Shown piece by piece: positions 7,262-15,677 of a DNA stretch of 64,000 nucleotides. The translations under genes were made by a program, and so were the position numbers. The notes beneath the pieces are model-generated. The model searched no databases and was not told the origin of the DNA. It was given only the letters and a program-made list of their open reading frames with translations. This DNA is from Burkholderiales bacterium (GTDB taxonomy: Bacteria > Pseudomonadota > Gammaproteobacteria > Burkholderiales > Burkholderiaceae_D). The DNA lies in the NCBI GenBank assembly GCA_016196925.1, contig JACPWS010000027.1, forward strand, positions 1 through 64,000, in the 5' to 3' direction. Positions within the stretch are counted from its first letter, which is position 1; each line of letters starts with the position of its first letter.

Positions 7262-9280
7262 ATGACGTCACCTCTTCCTTTCGACAGTGTGCTGATCGCG
7301 AATCGCGGCGAGATCGCCGTGCGCATCGTGCGCAGCGCCAGGCGGCTCGGTTACCGCACGGTGGCCGTGTATTCCGATGCCGACCGCGCCGCCCCGCACC
7401 GGCGGGCGGCCGACGCCGCCGTGCGCATCGGCGCCGCGCAACCGTCCGCCTCTTACCTGAATATACCGGCGTTAATCGCGGCGGCCAGACAGGCCGGCGC
7501 GCAAGCCGTGCATCCCGGCTACGGCTTCCTGGCCGAGAACGCCGCCTTCGCCACTGCCTGCCAGGAAGCCGGACTGACGTTCATCGGCCCATCGGCGGTG
7601 GCCATGCTGGCGATGGGGAATAAGGCCGGCGCCAAGCAATTGATGCAGGACGCCGGCGTGCCTTGCGTGCCCGGCTATCAGGGCGGCGACCAGTCGCCGG
7701 CCAGGATGCGGCAAGAAGCGGCGCGCCTCGGCTATCCGCTGATGATCAAGGCGGCGGCCGGCGGCGGCGGACGCGGCATGCGGCGTGTCGCCGCGGAACA
7801 GGACTTTGACGACGCCCTGCGCTCGGCGCGTTCGGAAGCGGAAAACGCATTTTCCAGCGGCGAATTGATACTGGAAAAAGCCATCCCGGAGCCGCGCCAT
7901 ATCGAGGTCCAGATTTTCGCCGATACGCATGGCAATATCGTGCATCTGGGCGAGCGCGATTGTTCGGTGCAGCGCCGCCATCAGAAATTGATAGAAGAAT
8001 CGCCGTCGCCGGCCGTCACGCCGGCCTTGCGTGCTCGCATGGGCGCGCTGGCGATCGCGGCGGTCAGGGCGATCGCTTATGTCGGCGCCGGCACGCTGGA
8101 ATTTCTGCTCGACCGAGAAGGCAATTTCTATTTCATGGAAATGAATACCCGCCTGCAAGTCGAACACGCGGTGAGCGAAGCGATCACCGGCCTCGATCTG
8201 GTCGAATGGCAATTGCGGATCGCCGCTGGCGAACAGCTGCCGCTGGAGCAGGCCGAGATCGATCGGCGCCGCGAGCAGGGCGGACACGCGATCGAGGTGC
8301 GCCTGTGCGCCGAAGACCCGCAACAAAACTTTCTGCCGCAGAGCGGGCGCATCGCCTTGTGGCATGCGCCGCAGGGATTGCGCTGCGACCACGCCTTGCA
8401 CAGCGGGATGGAAGTCTCGCCTTATTACGATTCCATGCTGGCGAAGATCGTCGCCCATGGCAGCGACCGGGCCGATGCCTTGCGTCGCCTGGTGCGCGGC
8501 TTAGACGAGTGCCTGCTGTTGGGGGTGAACAACAACCGCGCGTTTCTGGCGCAATGTCTGCGCCATCCTGAATTTGCCGCCGGCAGCTTCAGCACCGCCT
8601 TCATAGACCGGCATTTTCCGGCTGAAGTCCGGGCGCTTGCCGCGCCGGAAAATCTCGCCCTGCATTGCGCGGTCTTGTTACTGGCGCGGCAAAGGAGTCA
8701 GGCCCAGGCCTACCCGCAAGAGTTGCGCGGCTGGAGCAGCGGCGCCGGCTATGCCCAGCCGGTCCGTTTCGTGCTGGACGATGCCATCCGCGACGCGCAT
8801 ATCGCGGCTACCGGTGACGATTTCTGGGAAGTGCGGCAGGCCGGCGAAACCGTGCAATTCGTTGTCAGCGACCTGCAAGACGGCAGCCTCAGCTTGCACT
8901 ATCAGGGGCGCGCCACCCGTGTGAAATTTGCGTTTAACGGTGTACATTGCTATTTCATGCTCGAAGGGCGCGAATATGCGGCGTTCGAGCTGACTTACGC
9001 GGTGCCGGAATGCAGCGCCGGCGCCGGCCATGGCGGACGCGTGACGGCGCCCATGAACGGCCGCGTGGTGGCAATGCCGGTGCGCGAGGGCGAAGCGGTG
9101 CAGGCGGGGCAGTTGCTGCTGGTGATAGAAGCGATGAAAATGGAACACAGCATCGTCGCCGCCGCCAGCGGCATGGTCCAGGGCGTGTTCGCCGCACCCG
9201 GCGACCAGGTCGCGCCGGGCCGGTTGTTGATGGAGATAACGGAGGAAAAGGAGGAAAAGGAGGAAAGGCGGCAGGGGTAG
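7262..9280 (+). CDS. atuF: Biotin carboxylase/biotin carrier alpha subunit of acyl-CoA carboxylase
   Basis: A 672-residue alpha subunit holding biotin carboxylase and biotin carrier domains. The biotin carboxylase N-domain starts with ANRGEIAVRI, and the ATP-grasp glycine loop AAAGGGGRGMR is near residue 165. EMNTRLQVEH (about 295-305) is the catalytic block. The carrier domain ends with EAMKMEH, whose lysine near 626 is the biotin site. It starts three bases after atuD stops. With the subunit at 4359 it should form a complete carboxylase. The last residues are a low-complexity Glu/Lys tail encoded by a nine-base tandem repeat. Confidence 0.9.
   Translation: MTSPLPFDSVLIANRGEIAVRIVRSARRLGYRTVAVYSDADRAAPHRRAADAAVRIGAAQPSASYLNIPALIAAARQAGAQAVHPGYGFLAENAAFATACQEAGLTFIGPSAVAMLAMGNKAGAKQLMQDAGVPCVPGYQGGDQSPARMRQEAARLGYPLMIKAAAGGGGRGMRRVAAEQDFDDALRSARSEAENAFSSGELILEKAIPEPRHIEVQIFADTHGNIVHLGERDCSVQRRHQKLIEESPSPAVTPALRARMGALAIAAVRAIAYVGAGTLEFLLDREGNFYFMEMNTRLQVEHAVSEAITGLDLVEWQLRIAAGEQLPLEQAEIDRRREQGGHAIEVRLCAEDPQQNFLPQSGRIALWHAPQGLRCDHALHSGMEVSPYYDSMLAKIVAHGSDRADALRRLVRGLDECLLLGVNNNRAFLAQCLRHPEFAAGSFSTAFIDRHFPAEVRALAAPENLALHCAVLLLARQRSQAQAYPQELRGWSSGAGYAQPVRFVLDDAIRDAHIAATGDDFWEVRQAGETVQFVVSDLQDGSLSLHYQGRATRVKFAFNGVHCYFMLEGREYAAFELTYAVPECSAGAGHGGRVTAPMNGRVVAMPVREGEAVQAGQLLLVIEAMKMEHSIVAAASGMVQGVFAAPGDQVAPGRLLMEITEEKEEKEERRQG
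9242..9268 (+). repeat. Nine-base tandem repeat at the end of atuF
   Basis: GAGGAAAAG occurs three times (the last ends AGG), in frame, encoding EEK-EEK-EER beyond the biotin carrier domain. Unit changes would keep the frame and only lengthen or shorten the tail. The repeated purine tract also resembles stacked Shine-Dalgarno sequences, but the next start is about 90 bases away. Confidence 0.75.
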
Positions 9281-9357
9281 CAGGGTGCGCCGCGCGCACC
9301 GGCGTACAGTTAGCAGTCCACACAAATTAACACCAAGCACAAGTGAAGGAGTTGATG

Positions 9358-10959
9358 ATGGAGACCAGCACCCGCAGTCACGCAACAGATGCCTGTCAGG
9401 AAAACCGCCTGAACCGCATCGCCCTCGGCGACACTTTACACAGGGCGGCGCGCAAATATGGCGAACGCAGCGTCGCCATAGAAGGCGGCCAGCGCACCAG
9501 CTATGCCGAGCTGGACGCCGCCAGCAACCAGTTTGCCCATTATTTGCTGGACAGCGGTTTGCCCGGCGGCGCCAGGGTGGCGATGTTGTGCAATAACTCC
9601 ACGCAATTCCTGATCGCCGCTTACGGCATTTTGAAGGCGGGCCTGGTGTGGGTGCCGCTCAATACCCAGCTGGCGCCCGGCGACGTGCGCTATATCGTCG
9701 AACATGCGCAAGCCAGCCTGGTGGTGGTGGACGATCAGTTGCTGGCGCAGCCAGGCTTGCGCTATTTATTCAACGACCTCAAGCTGCCGCTGTGCGTATG
9801 CGAAACCGGCGGCGCGGCCGATCACGGCCTGCCCGTGCTGAGGCAACGCCTGCAAGGGCGGGCGACCGGTTTGCCGTCTGTGACTATACAAGAGCGCGAC
9901 CTGGCGCTGATCATGTACACCAGCGGCACCACCGGACGCCAGAAAGGCGCGATGCACTCGCACTTGTCGGTGTACGCGGCGCTGATTTCGAATATCGCAC
10001 AGATGGGCATCAGCCACACCGATGTGTTGTCGTGCATCTTGCCGCTGTTTCACTGCGCCCAGTTCAGCGTGGCGGCGTCTTGCATCGTGGCCGGCGCCTC
10101 CATGCTGATAAAAAAAGGCTTCGATGCCGGCGCCGTCCTCGACGGCATCGCTAAAGAGCGCGTCACCGTCCTGTTCGGCTTGCCCATGATGTACGCGGCG
10201 CTGTTGCAGCACCCGGCGCGCAAGCAGCGCGACCTCGGCTGCCTGCGGCTGTGCATGTATGCGATGGCGCCGATGGCAAAACCTTTGCTGCTGAAATTGA
10301 TAGAAGAGGTCTGCCCGAACTTTGCACTCGGCAGCGGCCAGACTGAAATCTTCCCTATGACCATGTATTTCTCCCCGGACCAGCAATTGCAGCGCTTCGG
10401 CAATTACTGGGGTTTGCCTACGCCGGTCAACGAAGTGGCGATCATGGACGAGGCCGGCAAGCTGCTGGAGCGCGGCCAGGTCGGCGAGATCGTGCACCGC
10501 GGCCCGAATGTCATGCTCGCTTATTACAAAGACCCGGACGCGACTGCGCAGGTGCGCCGTTACGGCTGGCACCACACCGGCGATCTCGGCAAGATCGACC
10601 AGGACGGGCAGTTGCTGTTCATGGACAGGATGAAAGACATGATCAAGACCGGCGGCGAAAACGTCGCATCGGTTAAGGTCGAGGAAGTGCTGCTGCGCCA
10701 TCCGGCTGTGGCGAACGCCGCCGTGGTCGGCGTGCCGCATCCGCATTGGGTGGAAGGGATAGCGGCATTTGTGATGCGCAAGCCCGGCGTGGACATCGAT
10801 GCCGATGGCTTGCTGGCGCATTGCCGCGAACACCTGGCCGGTTTCGAGGTGCCCAAGCACATAGGCTTGCTCGACAAATTGCCGATGACGTCGAGCGGCA
10901 AGATACAAAAGCACGTGCTGCGCGCTACGCACCGGGCTTTGTTTGAACTGCCGGAGTAG
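9358..10959 (+). CDS. AMP-forming acyl-CoA ligase (AtuH-like position)
   Basis: A 533-residue ANL-superfamily ligase that activates a carboxylic acid to its CoA thioester through an acyl-adenylate. The phosphate-binding loop IMYTSGTTGRQKG is near residue 185. The hinge/A8 block HHTGDLGKID and MDRMKDMIKTGGENV follow near 405-440. The conserved C-terminal lysine is in SSGKIQK. The second of two tandem ATGs (9358) has the better spacing to AAGGAG. It closes the atu-like operon, so a terpenoid acid such as citronellate is a reasonable substrate, but this is inference. A second ligase of the same family is at 18896. Confidence 0.85.
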   Translation: METSTRSHATDACQENRLNRIALGDTLHRAARKYGERSVAIEGGQRTSYAELDAASNQFAHYLLDSGLPGGARVAMLCNNSTQFLIAAYGILKAGLVWVPLNTQLAPGDVRYIVEHAQASLVVVDDQLLAQPGLRYLFNDLKLPLCVCETGGAADHGLPVLRQRLQGRATGLPSVTIQERDLALIMYTSGTTGRQKGAMHSHLSVYAALISNIAQMGISHTDVLSCILPLFHCAQFSVAASCIVAGASMLIKKGFDAGAVLDGIAKERVTVLFGLPMMYAALLQHPARKQRDLGCLRLCMYAMAPMAKPLLLKLIEEVCPNFALGSGQTEIFPMTMYFSPDQQLQRFGNYWGLPTPVNEVAIMDEAGKLLERGQVGEIVHRGPNVMLAYYKDPDATAQVRRYGWHHTGDLGKIDQDGQLLFMDRMKDMIKTGGENVASVKVEEVLLRHPAVANAAVVGVPHPHWVEGIAAFVMRKPGVDIDADGLLAHCREHLAGFEVPKHIGLLDKLPMTSSGKIQKHVLRATHRALFELPE

Positions 10960-10964
10960 GCGCG

Positions 10965-11609
10965 TCAGTCAGGCGGCGTGCGCAAGATGAATTGCAGCGC
11001 CTGTTGCGCCAGCTCTTCTATGCTGATGCCGGCGCCGCGCCTATACCATTGCGCGGTCCAGTTCAGCGCCCCGAACATGAACAGGCGGTCGAAGCGGGTC
11101 GGCATATTCCAGGCGCCGGAAGCATGCAGCGCCTGTATCACTTCATCCCAGACCGCCTCGTACCTATCTTTCAGCGCGATGATGCGGGCGCGTTCGCCGG
11201 GCTCGACCGAGCGCCATTCGTACAGCAGCACGGGGATGAAATCGTGATCGGGCGCGAGCAGGGTGTGCAGATGCACCTCGACCAGGCGTTGCAATGCCGC
11301 GCGCGGCGGCAGCGTGTGGATGGCGATCGCTTCGATATCGGCCAGCGATTTGCGCATGCCTTGTTCCATGATCGCCACCAGGATTTCATGCTTGGTCTTG
11401 AAATGATAAAACCAGCTGCCGGCCTGGATGCCGACGGCGGCCGCGATGTCGCGCACGGTGGTATTGTCGTAACCCTTGGTGCGGAACAGCAGGGCCGATT
11501 TTTCTATCAATTCCTGACGGCGGCCGTCGCCTTCGCCCTGCGCCGGCCGGCCGCGTTTTTTCGGGAGGGTTTGCGGCGCTGCTTTGGTCTCGGGCTGGCG
11601 GGTAGTCAT
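10965..11609 (-). CDS. TetR-family regulator (after the atu-like operon)
   Basis: A 214-residue TetR-type repressor. The N-terminal helix-turn-helix is clear (about 38-80, with TTVRDIAAAVGIQAGSWFYHFKTK) and is followed by a helical ligand-binding domain. A basic KKRGRPAQGEG arm precedes the HTH. It is convergent with the preceding ligase, with 5 bases between the stops. The start at 11609 gives a usual TetR length; the frame stays open to 11717. Position suggests control of the atu-like operon by an acyl-CoA or terpenoid ligand, as AtuR does in Pseudomonas, but no operator was proved. Confidence 0.83.
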   Translation of the reverse strand: MTTRQPETKAAPQTLPKKRGRPAQGEGDGRRQELIEKSALLFRTKGYDNTTVRDIAAAVGIQAGSWFYHFKTKHEILVAIMEQGMRKSLADIEAIAIHTLPPRAALQRLVEVHLHTLLAPDHDFIPVLLYEWRSVEPGERARIIALKDRYEAVWDEVIQALHASGAWNMPTRFDRLFMFGALNWTAQWYRRGAGISIEELAQQALQFILRTPPD

Positions 11610-11734
11610 CGGTGTCTTGGTGTGGCAGCGTGCAGGCGCTCGCCAGGCTGATCGGTTTGCAGCGATGGTAACCTTAAACCTGGCCAGCATCAATCTCGCC
11701 TGCATCGCGGCGATCACCGGTTTGCGGGTAATGC

Positions 11735-11830
11735 TTGGTCCACGAAAGACACGAAAAGCACGAAAAAATCTTGAAAACCTGTGTAAATTGGATTTTTCTT
11801 TCGTGTCTTTCGGGTTTTTCGTGGACCAGG
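11735..11830. repeat. CACGAAA-type inverted repeat
   Basis: Arms made of repeated CACGAAA units (TGGTCCACGAAAGACACG at the left, with its complement at the right) surround a loop of about 25 bases. This can act as a strong hairpin between two TetR genes transcribed in the same direction. It is the main content of the 248 bases between them. Confidence 0.7.
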
Positions 11831-11857
11831 TTTTCAGATTTAAATGAAGTTTTGCAA

Positions 11858-12493
11858 TCAGGGTGCGGTCGCCAGCGCCGTGATCGCCTTTTTGACAGCG
11901 GCGTGGACGGCGGCCACTTCGGCGCGCTGCGGGTGTTTGTGGTAGCGGAACAGCATCAGTCCTTCGACCTGGGCCACGATCAGTATCGCGCGCAGCATGG
12001 TTGCTTCATCGCTGACTCCGGGGTTCAAACCGCGCAGTAATTTATAAATGGCTTTCTTTTCGCGCGCGATCATCTTATCCATCAGGGCCGAGGCAAATTC
12101 GTTACGCGCCGCCAGCGCCCAGATTTCAAAGAACACGCCATGCGTGACCGGGTCGCTCAACTCTTCCAGGAACATGTCTATGGTGCTCATCAATTGTTCC
12201 AGCCGCGACTGCGAACCCATGGTGTGCGCGATATTGTCTATCTTGGTCTGAAACGTGTTCATGGTCATCAACAGCAGCGCCTCGATCAGTAAATCCTTGC
12301 TTTGGTAATAGTGCTGTACATTGCTCAGGCTGATGCCGACTTGCGCAGCCACCTTGCGCATGGATAGTCCGGCATAGCCTTCCGCGGCAAAAATTTCCCG
12401 CGCCGCGCTCAGAATGGCGTGCACGCGCTCCAGACCTTTTTCGGTGGTGCTGGAGGTTTTGCTTTTGAGCGAGGTTTGCAAGGCGTTCGGCAT
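11858..12493 (-). CDS. TetR-family regulator (divergent from the thiolase operon)
   Basis: A 211-residue TetR-type repressor with an N-terminal HTH (about 28-70; LSMRKVAAQVGISLSNVQHYY) and an all-helical C-terminal domain. ATG at 12493 is preferred. A TTG at 12523 would add 10 residues, and neither has a clear ribosome site. It diverges from the thiolase-led operon across a 139-base gap that holds a perfect sigma-70 promoter and an inverted repeat overlapping the -10 box. That arrangement predicts autoregulation and repression of the operon. Confidence 0.83.
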   Translation of the reverse strand: MPNALQTSLKSKTSSTTEKGLERVHAILSAAREIFAAEGYAGLSMRKVAAQVGISLSNVQHYYQSKDLLIEALLLMTMNTFQTKIDNIAHTMGSQSRLEQLMSTIDMFLEELSDPVTHGVFFEIWALAARNEFASALMDKMIAREKKAIYKLLRGLNPGVSDEATMLRAILIVAQVEGLMLFRYHKHPQRAEVAAVHAAVKKAITALATAP

Positions 12494-12539
12494 GGTTGAC
12501 GTGAATCTGACATTTACAAACAAAATTATCCCATACCTG

Positions 12540-12585
12540 TTGACAAATAGTACGATTGACCTATAATTTTCAACTTATGGGTCGA
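12540..12585 (+). promoter_or_regulatory. Consensus promoter with TetR-type operator
   Basis: TTGACA (12540-12545) and TATAAT (12562-12567), 16 bases apart, match sigma-70 consensus at all 12 positions. An inverted repeat with 11-base arms, TTGACCTATAA (12556-12566) and TTATGGGTCGA (12575-12585), covers the -10 box and start point. Two mismatches separate the arms after complementing. A strong promoter with an overlapping operator is the expected target of the divergent TetR protein. The ATG of the thiolase is at 12633, after AAGGAG. Confidence 0.72.
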
Positions 12586-12632
12586 GTGACCTAGTTTATT
12601 CGAGCAATGCAGTCAATCACAAGGAGATGCAC

Positions 12633-13817
12633 ATGAGCCGTCAAGTATTCGTATCCGGAGTCGGGATGATTCCATTCGCTAAACCGGGCGCCAGCGCCAG
12701 TTACGACCAGATGGGGGCGGACGCCGGTCGCATGGCGTTGCAGGACGCCGGCATCGGCTTTGAGGATGTCGAGCAAGCCTACGTCGGCTACGTGTACGGC
12801 GACTCCACCAGCGGCCAGAAAGCCGTGTACCAGATAGGCATGAGCGGCATCCCTGTGGTCAATGTCAATAATAATTGCTCGACCGGCTCCACCGCCTTGT
12901 TTCTGGCGCGTCAGGCGATTGCCGGTGGCGCGGCCGATTGCGTGCTGGTGCTCGGTTTCGAGCAGATGAGCCCGGGCGCGCTCGGCTCGGTATTCAAAGA
13001 CCGGCCCAGCCCTTTCGACGCCTTCGATGCGGTCACCGATAAACTGGTCGGGATGCCGCAGCTACCGCTGGCCTTGCGCTATTTCGGCGGCGCCGGCCTG
13101 GCCCATATGCAGAAATACGGCACGCCGCTGGAATCTTTCGCCAAGATCCGCGCCAAGGCCAGCCGCCATGCCGCCAACAATCCGCTGGCCCTGTTCCGGC
13201 AAGTGGTGACGGCGGAAGACGTGCTGAATTCCACCATGCTCTGGCCCGGCGTGATGACCAAGCTGATGGCTTGCCCGCCGACTTGCGGCGCGGCGGCGGC
13301 GGTGCTGGTGTCGGAGAAATTCGCCAGGGAGCGCGGCTTGAATGCCGGCGTATTCATCGCCGGCCAGGCCATGACCACCGACAAGCCGGGCACCTTCGAA
13401 TCGGGCGACATGATGCGCCTGGTCGGCTACGACATGAGCAAGGAAGCCGCCGCCAAGGTGTATGCGCAAGCCGGCATCGGTCCGGATCAGCTGGATGTGG
13501 TCGAGCTGCACGATTGCTTCGCGCACAACGAGCTGATTACTTACGAGGCGCTCGGCCTGTGCCCGGAAGGCGGCGCCGAGAAATTCATAGCCGACGGCGA
13601 CAACACTTACGGCGGCAAGGTGGTCACCAATCCTTCCGGCGGCTTGCTGTCGAAAGGCCACCCGCTCGGTGCGACCGGACTGGCGCAATGCTTCGAGCTG
13701 ACCCATCAGTTGCGCGGCACGGCCGGTGATCGCCAGGTGCAGGGTGCGCGTGTGGCGTTGCAACACAATCTGGGCCTGGGCGGCGCCTGCGTGGTGACCA
13801 TGTATCAAGCTGCTTAA
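12633..13817 (+). CDS. SCP-x-type thiolase / lipid-transfer protein
   Basis: A 394-residue thiolase-superfamily protein of the sterol-carrier-protein-x type, which cleaves branched 3-ketoacyl-CoA. The nucleophilic cysteine is Cys82 in NNNCSTGSTAL. The C-terminal blocks VVELHDCFAHNE and NPSGGLLSKGHPLGATG carry the other active-site His and the glycine signature. ATG at 12633 has AAGGAG six bases upstream; an earlier ATG at 12627 overlaps that site. It leads an operon with MaoC, SDR, dehydrogenase and racemase genes. This favours a thiolytic step on methyl-branched or side-chain substrates. Confidence 0.87.
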   Translation: MSRQVFVSGVGMIPFAKPGASASYDQMGADAGRMALQDAGIGFEDVEQAYVGYVYGDSTSGQKAVYQIGMSGIPVVNVNNNCSTGSTALFLARQAIAGGAADCVLVLGFEQMSPGALGSVFKDRPSPFDAFDAVTDKLVGMPQLPLALRYFGGAGLAHMQKYGTPLESFAKIRAKASRHAANNPLALFRQVVTAEDVLNSTMLWPGVMTKLMACPPTCGAAAAVLVSEKFARERGLNAGVFIAGQAMTTDKPGTFESGDMMRLVGYDMSKEAAAKVYAQAGIGPDQLDVVELHDCFAHNELITYEALGLCPEGGAEKFIADGDNTYGGKVVTNPSGGLLSKGHPLGATGLAQCFELTHQLRGTAGDRQVQGARVALQHNLGLGGACVVTMYQAA

Positions 13818-13827
13818 GGGCCATCCT

Positions 13828-14271
13828 ATGATCAGCAAGGAGCACATAGGCCGCGTGTTTGCCGCGCATACGGTGCAGGTGGAGGCCGGGCGCCTGCGCT
13901 TTTTCGCCAAGGCGATAGGCGAGACCGATCCGGTGTATACCGATGTCAAAGCGGCGCAGGCGGCCGGTTACCGCGATCTGCCGGCGCCGCCGACATTCCT
14001 GTTTTGCCTGGAGATGGAGCAGGACGATCCGCTGGCCTGGCTGCAGACGATAGGCGCCGATCTGGGACGTATCCTGCATGGAGAACAGTCGTTTAACTAT
14101 TATCTGCCGGTTTGCGCCGGCGATAGCCTCAGGTTCGAGACGCAGATCAGCGACATCTACGACAAAAAAGGCGGCGCACTGGAATTCGTGGTGCGCAAAA
14201 CCAGGGTCACGAATCAGCATGGCGAACACGTCGCCGATCTGAGCGGCTCGGTAGTACAGAGAAATGGCTGA
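13828..14271 (+). CDS. MaoC N-terminal-type hot-dog dehydratase subunit
   Basis: A 147-residue hot-dog-fold protein of the FAS1-like/MaoC N-terminal dehydratase type. The pattern GRVFAAHTVQVEAGRLRFFAKAIGETDPVY is characteristic. Such proteins form an enoyl-CoA hydratase together with a partner that holds the catalytic Asp/His. That partner is the next gene, whose ribosome site lies at the end of this frame. The pair may supply the hydratase step of this pathway, and possibly the one that AtuE does in other atu clusters. Confidence 0.8.
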   Translation: MISKEHIGRVFAAHTVQVEAGRLRFFAKAIGETDPVYTDVKAAQAAGYRDLPAPPTFLFCLEMEQDDPLAWLQTIGADLGRILHGEQSFNYYLPVCAGDSLRFETQISDIYDKKGGALEFVVRKTRVTNQHGEHVADLSGSVVQRNG

Positions 14272-14281
14272 GGAGAGCATT

Positions 14282-14695
14282 ATGTCCGCATCACTAGCAA
14301 ACATGCAGCCCGGCGACGTACTGCCGCCGCTGACGCTGCCAGCTATCGATCGCACTACGCTGGCTTTGTACGCCGGCGCTTCCGGCGACCACAATCCTAT
14401 CCACATCGATCTCGATTTTGCACGCAAGGCGCGCATGCCGGATGTCTTCGCGCACGGCATGCTGTCGATGGCTTACCTCGGGCGCTTGCTGAGCAACTGG
14501 GCGCCGCAACGCCAGATCCGCCAGTTCAATGCGCGCTTTACCGGCATCACCCATCTCGGTAATGCGGTGCACTGCACAGGCAAGGTGGTAGAAAAGCTGG
14601 AGCGAGACGGCGAGCAATTGCTGCGCGTGGAAATCCAGTCCGCCAACCAGTTTGGCGAAACCAAGATCATCGGCGATGCCCTCATCGCCATTTAA
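14282..14695 (+). CDS. MaoC-type (R)-hydratase subunit
   Basis: A 137-residue MaoC-like hydratase. The catalytic block YAGASGDHNPIHIDLDFA near residues 30-47 has the Asp and His of the hydratase-2 motif, followed by HGMLSMAYLG. ATG at 14282 is chosen for GAGGAG at good spacing; an ATG at 14264 lies inside the preceding gene. Expected reaction: reversible hydration of trans-2-enoyl-CoA, probably as a heteromer with the preceding gene product. Confidence 0.83.
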   Translation: MSASLANMQPGDVLPPLTLPAIDRTTLALYAGASGDHNPIHIDLDFARKARMPDVFAHGMLSMAYLGRLLSNWAPQRQIRQFNARFTGITHLGNAVHCTGKVVEKLERDGEQLLRVEIQSANQFGETKIIGDALIAI

Positions 14696-14712
14696 AAACC
14701 AAAGGAAACAAC

Positions 14713-15540
14713 ATGTCTAAATTAGCAGGAAAAGTCGCCCTGGTCTCCGGCTCCGGCCGCGGCATCGGGCGCGCGATTGCGCTCAAGCTCGCCAGCGAAG
14801 GTGCGCGCGTGGTCATCAACGATCTCGATACCGAACCAGCGCAAGCCGTCGTGGCCGAGATCAGGGCTGCCGGCGGCGAAGCGGTGGCTTGCGTCGGCAA
14901 TGTGACCGCCAGCGATTTCGCCGAGCGCTTCGTCAAGACCGCCGTCGACACCTATCAAGGTCTGGACATCATCGTGAATAACGCCGGCTACACCTGGGAT
15001 AACGTGATCCAGAAAATGACCGACGAGCAGTGGTACGCGATCATGGATGTGCACCTGACGGCGCCGTTCCGCATCCTGCGCGCGGCGCAGCCGGTGTTGC
15101 GCGCCTACAGCAAGGCCGAGCAGGAAGCCGGACGCGAAGTATTCCGCAAGGTGGTGAATATTTCTTCGGTGGCCGGCCTGGGCGGCAATGCCGGGCAAGT
15201 CAATTATTCGGCCGCCAAGGCCGGCGTGGTCGGCATGACGCTGGCGCTGGCGAAAGAATGGGGCCGCATGAAGGTCAACGTGAATTGCGTGGCTTTCGGC
15301 CTGATCAAGACCCGTCTGACCGAAGCCACGGCGGACGGCAACGCCAGCGTGAATATCGAGGGGCGCGACATCAAGGTCGGCGTCAATCCGGACCTGATGG
15401 CGATGATGGAGCGCTCGATACCGCTGGGGCGCGGCGGCAAGCCGGAAGAAGCGGCCGGCGCCGTGTATTCGCTATGCACACCGGAATCCGATTACATCAG
15501 CGGCCAGACCATCATCTGCGGCGGCGGCATTTCCATCTAA
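14713..15540 (+). CDS. Short-chain dehydrogenase (3-hydroxyacyl-CoA type)
   Basis: A 275-residue classical SDR with the dinucleotide motif GSGRGIGRAIA near residue 13, NNAG near 95, the catalytic Ser in NISSVAG and YSAAKAG (Tyr/Lys) near 170. AAAGGAAAC precedes the ATG. In this operon it most likely oxidises the 3-hydroxyacyl-CoA made by the MaoC pair, before thiolysis. An insert of about ten residues (SKAEQEAGRE) before the serine strand is slightly longer than in FabG. Substrate is inferred only from context. Confidence 0.85.
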   Translation: MSKLAGKVALVSGSGRGIGRAIALKLASEGARVVINDLDTEPAQAVVAEIRAAGGEAVACVGNVTASDFAERFVKTAVDTYQGLDIIVNNAGYTWDNVIQKMTDEQWYAIMDVHLTAPFRILRAAQPVLRAYSKAEQEAGREVFRKVVNISSVAGLGGNAGQVNYSAAKAGVVGMTLALAKEWGRMKVNVNCVAFGLIKTRLTEATADGNASVNIEGRDIKVGVNPDLMAMMERSIPLGRGGKPEEAAGAVYSLCTPESDYISGQTIICGGGISI

Positions 15541-15557
15541 ACCAAATTTTATACACT

Positions 15558-15657
15558 GGACTTACGCAAAATTGTTCCAGCAAGGCATGGCGACGAAGGC
15601 AGTACGAGTAGTACGACTAGGAGCCATAACGCCGCTGGGGCGGTTTTGCGTAAGTCC
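15558..15657. repeat. 100-base element with 14-base terminal inverted repeats, copy 1
   Basis: Both ends carry GGACTTACGCAAAA (inverted), and the imperfect terminal similarity continues for about 10 more bases. A second copy in the opposite orientation lies at 38681-38780 and differs at only about six positions. Size and ends fit a MITE-like non-autonomous element; no target duplication is clear. It splits the operon between the SDR and the acyl-CoA dehydrogenase. Confidence 0.85.
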
Positions 15658-15677
15658 TCATAATGAAGAGACATACC

